Assembly (NCBI GenBank): GCA_013349725.1
Contig: DUZB01000036.1
Location: forward strand, 1-16,922
Direction: 5' to 3'
Source: Deltaproteobacteria bacterium
GTDB taxonomy: Bacteria; Desulfobacterota; DSM-4660; Desulfatiglandales; Desulfatiglandaceae
Length of the DNA: 16,922 nucleotides
In this document: in pieces, positions 1 through 7,906 of the stretch
Position numbering within the stretch: position 1 is the stretch's first letter
Layout of the letters: each line of letters opens with the position of its first letter
The notes under the pieces: generated by a model
What the model was told of the DNA's origin: nothing
The model's database searches: none
The model's input: only the letters and a program-made list of their open reading frames with translations
Translations under genes and position numbers: made by a program

Positions 1-31
1 ATAGTGTGGGGTATGGCGTTATCAGGGCAAT

Positions 32-64
32 AAAAAAGGGGCTACGTTATTAACGTAACCCCTT
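32..64 (-). terminator. Rho-independent terminator of the tRNA-Val/tRNA-Asp unit
   Basis: Arms at 36-49 and 51-64 are complementary at 13 of 14 positions, giving a GC-capped hairpin. Read on the minus strand it is followed by six T residues (32-37), the classic intrinsic terminator layout, 11 bases beyond the CCA end of tRNA-Asp. A run of five T residues also follows on the plus strand (66-70), so it might stop transcription from both sides. Confidence 0.85.
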
Positions 65-74
65 GTTTTTATTA

Positions 75-152
75 TGGCGGGGACGGCGAGACTCGAACTC
101 GTGACCTCCGGCGTGACAGGCCGGCGTTCTAACCAAACTGAACTACGCCCCC
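75..152 (-). tRNA. tRNA-Asp (anticodon GUC)
   Basis: The minus strand folds into a full cloverleaf. The acceptor GGGGGCG pairs with CGTCCCC (one G-T pair), the anticodon stem-loop is GCCGG-CCTGTCAC-GCCGG with anticodon GTC, and the T arm contains GTTCGAGTC. The discriminator base is G and the CCA end is encoded (75-77). It is the second and last gene of a two-tRNA unit downstream of lon, just before a strong terminator. Confidence 0.95.
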
Positions 153-196
153 GGATGCGACAAATTTTTACTGACTTTGCGGTTCCTACAGCGCAA

Positions 197-271
197 TGGT
201 AGGCGGAGCGGGGCTTGAACCCGCGACCCTCGGCTTGTAAGGCCGATGCTCTCCCACTGAGCTACCCGCCT
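197..271 (-). tRNA. tRNA-Val (anticodon UAC)
   Basis: The minus strand gives a 75-nt cloverleaf. The acceptor AGGCGGG pairs with TCCGCCT, the D arm is GCTCAGTGGGAGAGC, the anticodon loop CTTACAA carries TAC, and the T stem is GCGGG/CCCGC around TTCAAGC. CCA is encoded (197-199). It precedes tRNA-Asp by 44 bases and has a sigma-70-like promoter about 20 bases upstream. A second valine tRNA with anticodon GAC lies at 13441-13515, so the window serves both classes of valine codon. Confidence 0.95.
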
Positions 272-289
272 GCTCATGAAGAATAGAGA

Positions 290-318
290 TGTTTATCAGC
301 TTTTCTTCTTCTTGTCAA
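290..318 (-). promoter_or_regulatory. Sigma-70-type promoter for tRNA-Val/tRNA-Asp
   Basis: A perfect -35 TTGACA (318-313, minus strand) is followed after 17 bases by TAAACA (295-290) as a -10 candidate. The start would fall around 284, about a dozen bases ahead of tRNA-Val. It lies between the lon stop codon and the tRNA, so the tRNAs need not depend on the long tig-lon transcript. The -10 box matches the consensus at only half its positions. Confidence 0.6.
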
Positions 319-338
319 GCGTTTTCAGAATGATATTT

Positions 339-2807
339 TCAGTGCGCTGTAATATTCTGCTCGGCGGCTTTGGGAAACTTCACCAGTTCGCTCAGACAGA
401 ATGGTTTGCATTCGTCTTGAGGTGCAAACAACTGATCTTCGTCCCCCACAATCAGGGCTTCATGAAGGACTTGATCCATATGTTCCACCAGAACCAACTC
501 AACCTTCTTGAGGACTTTTTTCGGTATTTCCGAGATATCCTTCTTGTTTTCAAAAGGAATGAGCACCTTGCTAACGCCACCCCTGTGAGCAGCAAGAATT
601 TTTTCCTTCAACCCGCCGATGGGAAGAACTCTTCCCCGTAAGGTTATTTCACCGGTCATGGCTATATTGCGATTCACCGGGAACCCCGTCATTGCCGATA
701 CGAGCGAGGTCGCCATGGTTATTCCTGCCGAAGGCCCATCTTTCGGGGTAGCCCCTTCAGGCACATGGACATGGATATCGATTTTTTCATAAAACCCATC
801 AGGGAGCTTCAATTGCTTCGCCCGTGAGCGGACATAGCTCAAGGCTGCCTGGGCCGATTCCTGCATGACCTCGCCAAGCTTACCCGTCAGAACCAAACTG
901 CCTTTCCCGGGCATGATGGTTGCTTCAGTCTGCAGAAGCTCTCCTCCAACATCAGTCCATGCAAGACCGGTGGCAACACCCACAGCGTCCTTCTCTTCGG
1001 TCCGGCCATAACGATATCTTCCTACACCAAGATACTTCTGAACAGACTGTGTCTTTATCTCAATCTTCTTGTCTCTCCCCTTTTTAACGATCTCCTTTGC
1101 CACTTTCCGGCAGATGGAAGAAATTTCTCTTTCCAGGTTTCTCACGCCCGCTTCACTTGTGTGCGTGCGGATAATGCTAAGGATAGCCTGGTCGGTAAAA
1201 GAGATATTCGAAGATTCAAGCCCGTTCTGTTCTATCTGTTTCTTGATGAGAAATTGTTTCGCGATTTTGAGTTTTTCCACCTCCGTATAGCCCGGAAGCC
1301 TGATCACCTCCATCCTGTCCTGAAGGGGGACGGGAATATTGTAGAGATTATTGGCGGTGGTAATAAAGAATACGTCGGAAAGATCATAATCCAGATCCAG
1401 GTAATGATCGCCAAACGCCACATTCTGTTCGGGATCAAGCACCTCCAGCAGTGCCGCTGAGGGGTCCCCTCGAAAATCGGTGCTCATTTTATCCACTTCG
1501 TCTAAACAGAATACCGGATTGCTGGTCTTGGTCTTTTTCAGGTACTGTATGATTTTACCGGGCAATGCCCCGATGTAGGTCCTTCGGTGCCCTCTTATTT
1601 CCGCCTCATCCCTTACGCCGCCCAGAGAAAGACGTACAAAATTCCTCCCCGTCGCTCTTGCCACCGATTTGGCCAGCGAAGTCTTCCCCACTCCCGGCGG
1701 CCCCACGAGACACAGGATAGGCCCTTTTAACTTCTTCGTCAGTTCCTGAACCGCAAGATACTCAATAATCCTTTCTTTCGGCTTTTCAAGGCCGTAATGA
1801 TCTTCAGCAAGAATCACTTCCGCTTCACTTATTTCGATTCGGGACTTTGTCTTATTGTTCCACGGCAGATCAAGTATCCAGTCGATATAATTCCTTACCA
1901 CCGATGCTTCCGCAGACATGGGCGCCATCATTTTCAATTTCTTGAATTCCTGCCTGATCCGCTGGTGCGCCTCTTTGCTAAGTCGCTTTTTCTTGATCTT
2001 TTTGTCTAATTCATCAAGCTCTGCCTTAAAGTCGTCCTTCGTACCCATCTCCTTGTGGATCGCACGAATCTGCTCATTGAGATAATAATCCTTCTGAGTT
2101 TTTTCCATCTGGTTCTTCACTCGGGTCCTGAGTCGATGCTCAAGACGAAGGATGTCCACCTCTTTTGCAAGCTTTTCAAAAAGCTTCTCCAATCTGACGT
2201 TGAGCTCGACGGCTTCAAGCAGTTCCTGCTTATCGCTGACTTTCAGTGCCAGGTGCCCGGCGATTGTGTCAGCCAATCGTCCTGGATCAATTATGGAGGT
2301 GACGGCTGAAACGATTTCCTTCCCAATTTTGTTGTTGAGTTTGGCGTACTCTTCAAAACTGGAATGGATGGCCCTGAGCATTGCTTTGGTCTCAAGATTC
2401 TGGGCAGATGAAGTGCCAAGTTTCACCACCTCAACAATAAAGAAACCCTGTCGCTCCACAAAATTTTGTATCTGGCCTCTCTCTTTTCCTTCAATGAGGG
2501 CTTTTACGGTGCCGTCAGGCAATTTCAGAAGTTGCAGAACCGTCCCAAGAGTGCCAAATGTGTAGATATCTTTGGGCGAAGGGTCGTCCGACTCCGCCTC
2601 TCTCTGCGCAGCAAGAAAGATTTCCTTGTTATGCGATAGCGCGTATTCAAGGGCTTTGATCGATTTTCCACGGCCGACAAACAGGGGAACAACCACGTTT
2701 GGAAAAACCACCACATCTCGCAGAGGCAAAAGTGGGTAGTAAAGCAGTTCATCCCCGGTCGGTTCCCGGCGAACGTTTTTTATGGTTTCAAACATTTTTT
2801 TATCCAT
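339..2807 (-). CDS. lon: ATP-dependent protease La (Lon)
   Basis: Cytoplasmic AAA+ serine protease that degrades misfolded and regulatory proteins. At 822 residues it has normal bacterial Lon length. The N-terminal substrate-binding domain opens with [12 protein letters not shown] (25-36). The ATPase has Walker A GPPGVGKT (369-376) and Walker B ending in D436-E437. The protease domain has catalytic Ser693 in DGPSAG and Lys736 in GGLKEK, spaced 43 residues apart as in E. coli Lon. It is the last protein gene of tig-clpP-clpX-lon. Its ATG lies inside the end of clpX (8-base overlap), which suggests translational coupling; a second ATG four codons later has no Shine-Dalgarno sequence. About 40 residues follow the conserved C-terminal region and include Cys800 and Cys804; this tail is not part of the core fold. 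Confidence 0.97.
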   Translation of the reverse strand: MDKKMFETIKNVRREPTGDELLYYPLLPLRDVVVFPNVVVPLFVGRGKSIKALEYALSHNKEIFLAAQREAESDDPSPKDIYTFGTLGTVLQLLKLPDGTVKALIEGKERGQIQNFVERQGFFIVEVVKLGTSSAQNLETKAMLRAIHSSFEEYAKLNNKIGKEIVSAVTSIIDPGRLADTIAGHLALKVSDKQELLEAVELNVRLEKLFEKLAKEVDILRLEHRLRTRVKNQMEKTQKDYYLNEQIRAIHKEMGTKDDFKAELDELDKKIKKKRLSKEAHQRIRQEFKKLKMMAPMSAEASVVRNYIDWILDLPWNNKTKSRIEISEAEVILAEDHYGLEKPKERIIEYLAVQELTKKLKGPILCLVGPPGVGKTSLAKSVARATGRNFVRLSLGGVRDEAEIRGHRRTYIGALPGKIIQYLKKTKTSNPVFCLDEVDKMSTDFRGDPSAALLEVLDPEQNVAFGDHYLDLDYDLSDVFFITTANNLYNIPVPLQDRMEVIRLPGYTEVEKLKIAKQFLIKKQIEQNGLESSNISFTDQAILSIIRTHTSEAGVRNLEREISSICRKVAKEIVKKGRDKKIEIKTQSVQKYLGVGRYRYGRTEEKDAVGVATGLAWTDVGGELLQTEATIMPGKGSLVLTGKLGEVMQESAQAALSYVRSRAKQLKLPDGFYEKIDIHVHVPEGATPKDGPSAGITMATSLVSAMTGFPVNRNIAMTGEITLRGRVLPIGGLKEKILAAHRGGVSKVLIPFENKKDISEIPKKVLKKVELVLVEHMDQVLHEALIVGDEDQLFAPQDECKPFCLSELVKFPKAAEQNITAH

Positions 2808-4053
2808 AGGTGGCCTGCTGATTTGCGTAAAGGAGCAAAGGCGATTCGCCCTTCGCTACAACTTCCTGGTTGATGATGCATTCCCTCACGTCTGGAGAAG
2901 AGGGTATGTCGTACATGATATCCAACATGACAGACTCTAAAATAGCGCGCAAACCGCGTGCCCCCGATTTCCTTTTAAGGGCATCCTGCGCGATGGTCTT
3001 CAAAACTTCTTCCGTAAATTTCAGCTCGACATTTTCCAGTTCAAACAGCTTTTGGTACTGTTTCACAAGGGCATTTTTCGGTTCCGTCAAGATACGTACC
3101 AGAGCCTCGAGACTGAGCTCATTGAGCGTCGTGACAACAGGAATTCTTCCGATGAATTCAGGGATCAATCCGAACTTAATGAGGTCTTCAGGCTGAACAA
3201 GGGATAGGATTTTGTTGACGTCCAAGTCTCTTGCCGCACCCTTTATGTCTGCTTCGAATCCCATCAACTTGCTTCCGATTCTTCTACTGATAATGTCAGT
3301 CAGACCATTGAAGGTCCCCCCGCAGATGAAAAGTATATTTTTTGTGTCCACTTTCACGAAATCCTGCTGGGGATGTTTCCTTCCTCCCTTAGGAGGAACA
3401 TTGGCCATGGTGCCTTCTATGATTTTCAACAGGGCCTGCTGGACCCCTTCTCCGGACACGTCTCGCGTGATGGAAGGGCTATCGGATTTTCGTGCGATCT
3501 TATCGATTTCATCGATATAGACAATCCCTTTACAGGCGGATTCCACATCGTAATCGGCAGTCTGAACCAGACTCAAAATAATGTTTTCCACGTCCTCGCC
3601 CACATAGCCGGCCTCAGTAAGCGTCGTTGCATCTGCTATGGTAAAAGGAACCTTCAGAATCTTGGCTAAAGTCTGGGCCAAGAGGGTTTTGCCGCATCCG
3701 GTAGGTCCGATGAGGAGGATATTGCTTTTTTCTATCTCGATGCCTTCCATATCCATCTTGGTGGTGATTCGCTTGTAATGATTATGGACGGCAACAGAGA
3801 GCACCTTTTTTGGACGATCCTGTTCAATCACATACTGATCAAGAATTTCCTTGATCTCGACAGGCTTCAATAATCCGCTGGAATCATTTTTTTCTTCTTC
3901 AGAATATTCCTCGGCAATGATTTCATTGCACAACTGAATGCACTCATCGCAGATGTACACGGACGGTCCGGCAATAAGCTTTTTTACTTCGTCCTGACTT
4001 TTACCGCAAAAGGAACAGAGCAGGTCGTCATTGGAAGAACTGTTTTTAGCCAT
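2800..4053 (-). CDS. clpX: ClpX, ATPase and unfoldase of the ClpXP protease
   Basis: AAA+ hexamer that recognises, unfolds and feeds tagged substrates into ClpP, acting also alone as a chaperone. All family landmarks are visible in 417 residues. The N-terminal zinc-binding domain has Cys13, Cys16, Cys35 and Cys38. Walker A is GPTGCGKT (116-123), the pore loop GYVGED (149-154) and Walker [10 protein letters not shown] with D181-E182. The RKH loop is at 225-227, an MGF tripeptide (264-266) sits where the ClpP-docking IGF loop is expected, and the sensor-2 arginine is in GARGLR (364-369). It starts 26 bases after clpP, with GAGGT four bases ahead of the ATG, and overlaps lon by 8 bases. Confidence 0.97.
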   Translation of the reverse strand: MAKNSSSNDDLLCSFCGKSQDEVKKLIAGPSVYICDECIQLCNEIIAEEYSEEEKNDSSGLLKPVEIKEILDQYVIEQDRPKKVLSVAVHNHYKRITTKMDMEGIEIEKSNILLIGPTGCGKTLLAQTLAKILKVPFTIADATTLTEAGYVGEDVENIILSLVQTADYDVESACKGIVYIDEIDKIARKSDSPSITRDVSGEGVQQALLKIIEGTMANVPPKGGRKHPQQDFVKVDTKNILFICGGTFNGLTDIISRRIGSKLMGFEADIKGAARDLDVNKILSLVQPEDLIKFGLIPEFIGRIPVVTTLNELSLEALVRILTEPKNALVKQYQKLFELENVELKFTEEVLKTIAQDALKRKSGARGLRAILESVMLDIMYDIPSSPDVRECIINQEVVAKGESPLLLYANQQATYG

Positions 4054-4079
4054 AGTACCTCACTTCAACAAGGTCATGT

Positions 4080-4679
4080 TCATTCTGATTTCTTTTGAAT
4101 TTCTCTCTTGGTAATAATCTTGTCTATGATTCCATAGGCCTTTGCTTCCTCACAGGTCATAAAAAAATCACGATCGGAATCTTTCCGAATTTTTTCTATG
4201 CCCTGACCGGTGTGCTTGGCCAGAATCTGATTAATGTTTTCCCTGGTTTTCAGGATTTCCCTGGCTTGGATATCGATATCCGTTGCCTGCCCATGGGCTC
4301 CGCCCAACGGCTGATGAATCATGATCCGGGAGTTGGGAAGGGCATATCTCTTCCCCTTTGTTCCTGCAGCCAGAAGGATCGCCGCCATACTTGAAGTCTG
4401 TCCCATGCAGATTGTAGCAACGTCCGGTCCAATATATTGCATGGTGTCATAAAGCGCAAGGCCTGCAGTTACGGATCCGCCTGGAGAATTGAGGTACAGG
4501 CTGATCTCTTTCTCAGGATCTTCAGACTCAAGAAACAACATCTGGGCTATGATGGTATTGGCCATATCATCATGAACCTCGGATCCTAAAAAAATAATCC
4601 TGTCCTTCAGGAGCCTGGAATAAATGTCATAGGCTCGTTCTCCCCGGCTGGATTGTTCTATTACCATCGGTATCAACAT
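4080..4679 (-). CDS. clpP: ClpP, serine protease subunit of Clp complexes
   Basis: Tetradecameric peptidase chamber that degrades proteins delivered by ClpX. The 199 residues include the triad Ser97 (in GQTSSMAA), His122 (in MIHQPLGG) and Asp171 (in SDRDFFM), at exactly the positions expected from E. coli numbering. The N-terminal axial-loop region reads [20 protein letters not shown], typical of the family, so no long propeptide is present. The start lies 5 bases after the tig stop. A strong AGGAGG sits inside the last codons of tig, 13 bases before the ATG, which is somewhat far and may favour coupling to tig translation; Met5 is an alternative start. Confidence 0.97.
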   Translation of the reverse strand: MLIPMVIEQSSRGERAYDIYSRLLKDRIIFLGSEVHDDMANTIIAQMLFLESEDPEKEISLYLNSPGGSVTAGLALYDTMQYIGPDVATICMGQTSSMAAILLAAGTKGKRYALPNSRIMIHQPLGGAHGQATDIDIQAREILKTRENINQILAKHTGQGIEKIRKDSDRDFFMTCEEAKAYGIIDKIITKREIQKKSE

Positions 4680-4684
4680 GAAGG

Positions 4685-6004
4685 TTATCTATCCTCCTCT
4701 TTAGAGGTCAGAGCCTCTCTTTCCACTTCTGAAATATTACCATGTTCAACAAGATATCTCAATACTTTTTCCTCCAGGAACTGGTCTTTCAAGGAATCCA
4801 TAAGACCTTTAGCCTCATAGAATTTCTTTACAGTTTCAGTCTCCTGTCCCATACCCTGCGCAATTTCCCGGAACCCCTGGTCCACATCTTCATCCGTCAA
4901 ATCCATCTTTTCCTGCCTGGCTATCTGGGACAGCATCAGGATCTCCTTGACCCTTTTTCGGGACATGGGTTCGAAATTTTCTCTCAACTTCTGTTCGGGG
5001 ATCCCAAGGTTTTCCAAGCTTCCGCCAGTGCCGCGCAGATTCATTTTAAATCGCTCAAGATAGGCGTCCGTTTCCAAATCGACCATGACCTGCGGAAGCT
5101 CAATGTCCAGTCCTTCCGCTATCTTATCTAACAGTCTTTCCTTTAATTGAGAATCTACCCTTTTTTCTTCCCTGGCCGTTAAAGACTTTCTTATCTCCTC
5201 TTTAAGGATATCCAACGTCTCAAAATCAGGGCCAAGCTTTTTGGCGAATTCATCATTTAATTCCGGAAGTTCAAGTTCTTTCAGATCGGATACCTTGATT
5301 TTGAAAGTCACTTTCTTCCCAGCCCATTTTTCGTTGGGATGATTTTCCTCAAAAGCCACTTCAATTTGCTTCTCTTCTTCTTTGTTGAGGCCGACCAGGG
5401 CCTGATCGAAGTTCGGGTGAAAATCGTTCCGCCCGACGAGCATCATCTGATTGGAGGTTTTGGCGCCATCTACGGGATTTCCGTCAAGCAGCTCCTCGTA
5501 CTCCAGAACGATGTGGTCCCCCTCTCTGGCAGGCCTTCCTTCCACGGGATTGAGCTTTCCGCTCGATTCTCGAATGCGGGTAAGTTCTTCTTCAACCTGT
5601 TTTTCGTCGAAAGACCATTTCTCCTTCCGGACTTCCACACCCGAATAATCCTTCACTTCAAATTGAGGGCGTACTTCAATCACTGCTGAATATTTGAAAT
5701 CCTGTCCCGGTTTAAGGATGTCTTTTTCGAGGATCGGCTGTCCGAGCGGGAACGAATTTATTTCATCGATGGCCTTGGGGAAAGATTCACTGATCAACTC
5801 TCTGGTCACATCGTCCATGACCTGGCTTCCAAAATAGGATTCAAGGATCTTTCTTGGAATCTTGCCGGGTCGAAAACCAGGGATCTTCGCCTTTTTGCCG
5901 ATAGTCGCGTACGACTGGTTCAGCTTTTTGTCAACCTCGCTGGATTCTATCTCGACAACCACTTTTTTCTTGACAGTGCTTATTTCCTCCAAACTTGTTT
6001 TCAT
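4685..6004 (-). CDS. tig: Trigger factor, ribosome-bound chaperone and prolyl isomerase
   Basis: Binds ribosomal protein L23 at the exit tunnel and shields nascent chains. The N-terminal domain holds the ribosome-binding signature GFRPGKIP (43-50). A PPIase (FKBP-type) domain spans about 158-245, with [15 protein letters not shown] and VTFKIKV segments, and the helical C-terminal arms run from about 250 to 439. Length (439) is normal. GAGGAG lies six bases ahead of the ATG. It is the first gene of tig-clpP-clpX-lon, so co-translational folding and degradation are co-expressed. Its 5' side is the repeat-rich region at 6038-6408; one copy of the dispersed element ends only 33 bases upstream of the start codon. 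Confidence 0.95.
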   Translation of the reverse strand: MKTSLEEISTVKKKVVVEIESSEVDKKLNQSYATIGKKAKIPGFRPGKIPRKILESYFGSQVMDDVTRELISESFPKAIDEINSFPLGQPILEKDILKPGQDFKYSAVIEVRPQFEVKDYSGVEVRKEKWSFDEKQVEEELTRIRESSGKLNPVEGRPAREGDHIVLEYEELLDGNPVDGAKTSNQMMLVGRNDFHPNFDQALVGLNKEEEKQIEVAFEENHPNEKWAGKKVTFKIKVSDLKELELPELNDEFAKKLGPDFETLDILKEEIRKSLTAREEKRVDSQLKERLLDKIAEGLDIELPQVMVDLETDAYLERFKMNLRGTGGSLENLGIPEQKLRENFEPMSRKRVKEILMLSQIARQEKMDLTDEDVDQGFREIAQGMGQETETVKKFYEAKGLMDSLKDQFLEEKVLRYLVEHGNISEVEREALTSKEEDR

Positions 6005-6037
6005 CGTTCTCCTCTTCCATGTGGTAATGCCTCGAAT

Positions 6038-6148
6038 GAAACTTCAATTTTATTTGGCACGGATTACGCAGATTACACGGCTGTTGTTTTTGTTATTGCA
6101 CGAAGAATTCAGGCACTTGAATTCTTCATGCGAACGATCCTTCGGAAG
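6038..6148. repeat. Dispersed element, copy 1 (upstream of tig)
   Basis: This stretch matches 16321-16426 in the same orientation. The most conserved block (6103-6148) agrees with 16381-16426 at 42 of 46 positions, and all four differences are transitions. It starts with GAAACTTCAATTTT, then a TTTGGCACGGATTAC motif with decayed 9-base repeats, then a palindrome with 11-base arms around CA (6103-6126), then GCGAACGATCCTTCGGAAG. The one arm difference from copy 2 turns a G-C pair into G-U, so RNA pairing survives. Both copies lie at the 5' side of minus-strand genes. No ORF or transposase is associated. Confidence 0.85.
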
Positions 6149-6215
6149 CGTAACAAACCGGGTTTCTGAATTCACCTGAAAACCCGAGGGGCGCTCCTCA
6201 ATTATTTAAACCTAT

Positions 6216-6274
6216 GTGTGAGCGGCTTTCAGCCGCGCCCTTCTGATCCAATCACGGCTGAAAGCCGCTCACAC
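6216..6274. repeat. 20-bp perfect inverted repeat, REP-like
   Basis: GTGTGAGCGGCTTTCAGCCG (6216-6235) recurs as its exact reverse complement at 6255-6274, with 19 bases between. Each arm is itself self-complementary (GCGGCT-TTC-AGCCGC on the left; CGGCT-GAA-AGCCG on the right), so the region can fold as one long hairpin or as two small ones. This nested design is typical of REP/BIME-like palindromic elements. No T-run follows on either strand, so it is not a standard intrinsic terminator. Confidence 0.85.
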
Positions 6275-6329
6275 GAGAATTAGGTGTATAGAATCAATCA
6301 TATCCGCCATAAACCTCCGGAGGATTGAG

Positions 6330-6365
6330 TGCCTTTGCAATCCGGTCTGCCCGGATTCAAAGGCA
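6330..6365. repeat. 15-bp hairpin in the tig/tRNA-Leu intergenic region
   Basis: TGCCTTTG (6330-6337), a bulged C, and AATCCGG (6339-6345) pair with CCGGATT (6351-6357) and CAAAGGCA (6358-6365) around a five-base loop. A separate 10-base palindrome, CCTCCGGAGG, lies just upstream at 6314-6323. There is no T-run on either side, so a palindromic repeat or protein/RNA structure is more likely than a terminator. Confidence 0.75.
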
Positions 6366-6381
6366 AAACCAAAAAAACAGC

Positions 6382-6406
6382 GGAATCCGTGTAATCCGTG
6401 CCAAAA
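6382..6406. repeat. Inverted partner of the TTTGGCACGGATTAC motif
   Basis: GTAATCCGTGCCAAA (6391-6405) is the exact reverse complement of 6053-6067 in dispersed element copy 1, and the 9-base phase continues (AATCCGTG twice). The two therefore bracket a segment of about 350 bases like terminal inverted repeats. The segment between them contains the 20-bp and 15-bp palindromes but no coding sequence. Whether this is one element or several nested insertions cannot be decided from one locus. Confidence 0.7.
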
Positions 6407-6464
6407 AGCTTTTCGTTCTTAGCATGTTAGCGATAAACCCAGTTATCAACAATTGGTAATCTCA

Positions 6465-6499
6465 CAACCTGGAGCTTACAACCAGCAACCCGAAAACCC
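6465..6499. repeat. Degenerate heptamer array (CAACCNG)
   Basis: Reading in steps of seven gives CAACCTG, GAGCTTA, CAACCAG, CAACCCG, AAAACCC. Three of the five units share CAACCNG. It lies just beyond the 3' end of tRNA-Leu. It has the same period as the arrays at 10497-10527, 11520-11540 and 13330-13364, though not the same unit. The array is decayed, hence modest confidence. Confidence 0.45.
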
Positions 6500-6503
6500 G
6501 CTC

Positions 6504-6588
6504 TGGTGCGAGAGAGGGGAGTCGAACCCCTACAGGATACCCCACTGGATCCTAAGTCCAGCGCGTCTACCAGTTCCGCCACTCTCGC
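6504..6588 (-). tRNA. tRNA-Leu (anticodon UAG)
   Basis: The minus strand folds as an 85-nt class II tRNA. The acceptor GCGAGAG pairs with CTCTCGC, the D arm contains TGGTAGACGC, and the anticodon stem CTGGA/TCCAG encloses a loop with TAG. A long variable arm (TGGGGTATCCTG) and T arm AGGGGTTCGACTCCCCT follow, then discriminator A and an encoded CCA (6504-6506). It sits alone between radC and the repeat mosaic. No clear promoter or T-rich terminator was found nearby, and the hairpin at 6658-6706 lies upstream of it. Confidence 0.95.
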
Positions 6589-6657
6589 ATGCGGGAAAGA
6601 TTTGCTGAAAAACAGTGCAGAACCATAAAAATAAACGAAAAGGATAAATCCCGCCTT

Positions 6658-6706
6658 AACTATCCCGACGAATTCCCGTTAGATCGGGATTTCAGTCGGA
6701 TAGGTT
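6658..6706. repeat. Two-tier hairpin between radC and tRNA-Leu
   Basis: The outer arms AACTATCCCGAC (6658-6669) and GTCGGATAGGTT (6695-6706) pair with one bulge on each side. Inside is ATTCCC, eight bases, GGGATT (6672-6691), close to the form ATTCCC-N8-GGGAAT seen at 7818-7837. On the minus strand it follows the radC stop by about 50 bases and could mark the end of that transcript, but no T-run follows, so it is not called a terminator. Confidence 0.65.
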
Positions 6707-6756
6707 CCGACAAATCCTTTCCGCTGATTTCTAAGTTTACCACTTTTACCGCCATG

Positions 6757-7497
6757 TCAAGAGGTTAAAGAAGACTTGAAATTTTCCCCATACTGGTCTG
6801 AAAACCGTTTTATAAACCCCTCATCCGCAAAGCTGTAATACCTGTTCTTCCCGATAATGATATGATCAAGGACCTGAATTGTCAGAAGTTTTGCAGCCCA
6901 GACAAGATCCCTGGTCAGGGCGTTGTCTTCCTGTGATGGAGCCGGATCGCCTGAAGGATGATTGTGTACAAAAACCATTCCGGCGGCCCGGTATTCAAGC
7001 GCCAGAGTCAAGATTTCTCTCGGGTAAACAGCGCTGCCCGTGAGACTCCCTTTAAAGAGGTCATGGTCGGTGATGAGTTCGTTTTTTCGATTCAGGTAGA
7101 GAACTTTGAAAACTTCCCTTTTCAGATCCCTCATGGAATGGAAAAGGTAGTCAAAAATAGCCCGTGAAGAGTTGAAAAAGGCTTTTCCTGCCGCATTATC
7201 TTTGAGGTATCTTCCCGCAATCTGATGCACAAGAGCTAAATAAAGAGCATTCTTAGTACCTATTCCTTTTATCTGGGTAAGTTTATCAACAGGCGCCGAC
7301 AGGACTGCTGACAGAGATCCGAACTGTTGCAGGGCCGACCGTGCCGGTAACTTCTGATCCCCTCTCGGGGTGCCCAGCGTAAGAAGAAATTCAATCACCT
7401 CTTCGTCCGTAAATCTTACCAGCCCACCGTTTAAGAATTTCTGTCGCAGTCTTTCACGATGACCCTTGCCCCTGTTTTCACTAAGTTCAGGGTCCAT
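6757..7497 (-). CDS. radC: RadC family protein with JAB/MPN domain
   Basis: Belongs to the RadC (UPF0758) family. The historical name suggests DNA repair, but the function is unsettled; the fold is that of JAMM metalloproteases. The protein has 246 residues. A helix-hairpin-helix-like segment with IKGIG (76-80) is in the N-terminal half. The C-terminal JAB domain has Glu128 (REVF) and the metal-binding motif HNHPSGDPAPSQED (178-191), in which His178, His180 and Asp191 are the expected ligands. The start has a weak GGGG ten bases upstream. It is a single-gene unit on the minus strand, with an extended -10 promoter upstream and repeat hairpins on both sides. Confidence 0.93.
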   Translation of the reverse strand: MDPELSENRGKGHRERLRQKFLNGGLVRFTDEEVIEFLLTLGTPRGDQKLPARSALQQFGSLSAVLSAPVDKLTQIKGIGTKNALYLALVHQIAGRYLKDNAAGKAFFNSSRAIFDYLFHSMRDLKREVFKVLYLNRKNELITDHDLFKGSLTGSAVYPREILTLALEYRAAGMVFVHNHPSGDPAPSQEDNALTRDLVWAAKLLTIQVLDHIIIGKNRYYSFADEGFIKRFSDQYGENFKSSLTS

Positions 7498-7585
7498 AAA
7501 TTTTTTCCCCGTTCAAGGTTGATGAAGCCGCAAAAAGGCACAAATTTCGCAAAAGCTCAGAACCAATACCGATAAACAAGCTGAA

Positions 7586-7612
7586 ACTATACCAAAATTT
7601 TCAGAAAATCAA
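7586..7612 (-). promoter_or_regulatory. Extended -10 promoter candidate for radC
   Basis: On the minus strand, TGGTATAGT (7594-7586) is an extended -10 box (TG, one base, then TATAGT with five of six consensus bases). TTGATT (7612-7607) lies 15 bases further upstream as a poor -35; extended -10 promoters depend less on it. Transcription would begin near 7580, giving a leader of about 80 bases before radC. Confidence 0.45.
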
Positions 7613-7665
7613 GTCAGGGATTGGGCAAACCCAAGATAGTTTTCTTTAAACGCCTATTTCATCTG

Positions 7666-7695
7666 TTGATACTTGGGCTGGAAATATGTTATCAT
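7666..7695 (+). promoter_or_regulatory. Sigma-70-type promoter for the PLC-mutL-miaA-pgsA operon
   Basis: TTGATA (7666-7671), an 18-base spacer and TATCAT (7690-7695) form a fair sigma-70 promoter. It lies about 210 bases before the first gene of the plus-strand operon. The predicted leader includes an AAGGAG at about 7708 that is not followed by any start codon in range, and then the palindromic repeat at 7748-7841. No other good plus-strand candidate was seen in this gap. Confidence 0.5.
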
Positions 7696-7747
7696 CGGCA
7701 TTATTATAAGGAGTAATCAGCGATCTACCGAAAAAAGTCCCCAAGTC

Positions 7748-7841
7748 CGTCACCCCCGGGAGGCTTGTCCTCGACCTGATCGGGGAGCGGGGGTCAATAA
7801 ACACCTGATACTCCTGGATTCCCGCGTTCGCGGGAATGACG
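7748..7841. repeat. 94-bp palindromic repeat with dRS3-like hairpin
   Basis: The segment begins CGTCA and ends TGACG. Inside are two structures. The first has outer arms ACCCCCG (7752-7758) and CGGGGGT (7788-7794) around an inner stem CCTCGA/TCGGGG (7769-7774, 7780-7785). The second is ATTCCCGC-GTTC-GCGGGAAT (7818-7837), which fits the form ATTCCC-N8-GGGAAT known as dRS3 in Neisseria. Sequences of this kind are common as dispersed palindromes in many proteobacteria. It sits in the leader of the PLC-mutL operon and contains no ORF. Confidence 0.8.
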
Positions 7842-7906
7842 AAAACGGATGAATTTTGACTTTTTACGAATTCATCAATCCTGAATGAGGAAGGAAAATA
7901 AGGATC

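Noticed and set aside
6330..6365. Terminator for either strand
   Set aside because: The stem is strong but no T-rich tract follows on either strand.
6038..6588. Integrative element at tRNA-Leu
   Set aside because: Repeats cluster beside the tRNA 3' end, but there is no integrase gene and no duplicated tRNA fragment in the window.
6734..6760. Minus-strand TTGACA at the radC stop as a promoter for tRNA-Leu
   Set aside because: The best -10 candidate (TAAACT) is only 15 bases away, and the start would be about 140 bases before the tRNA, with a large hairpin between. It was not listed as a feature.
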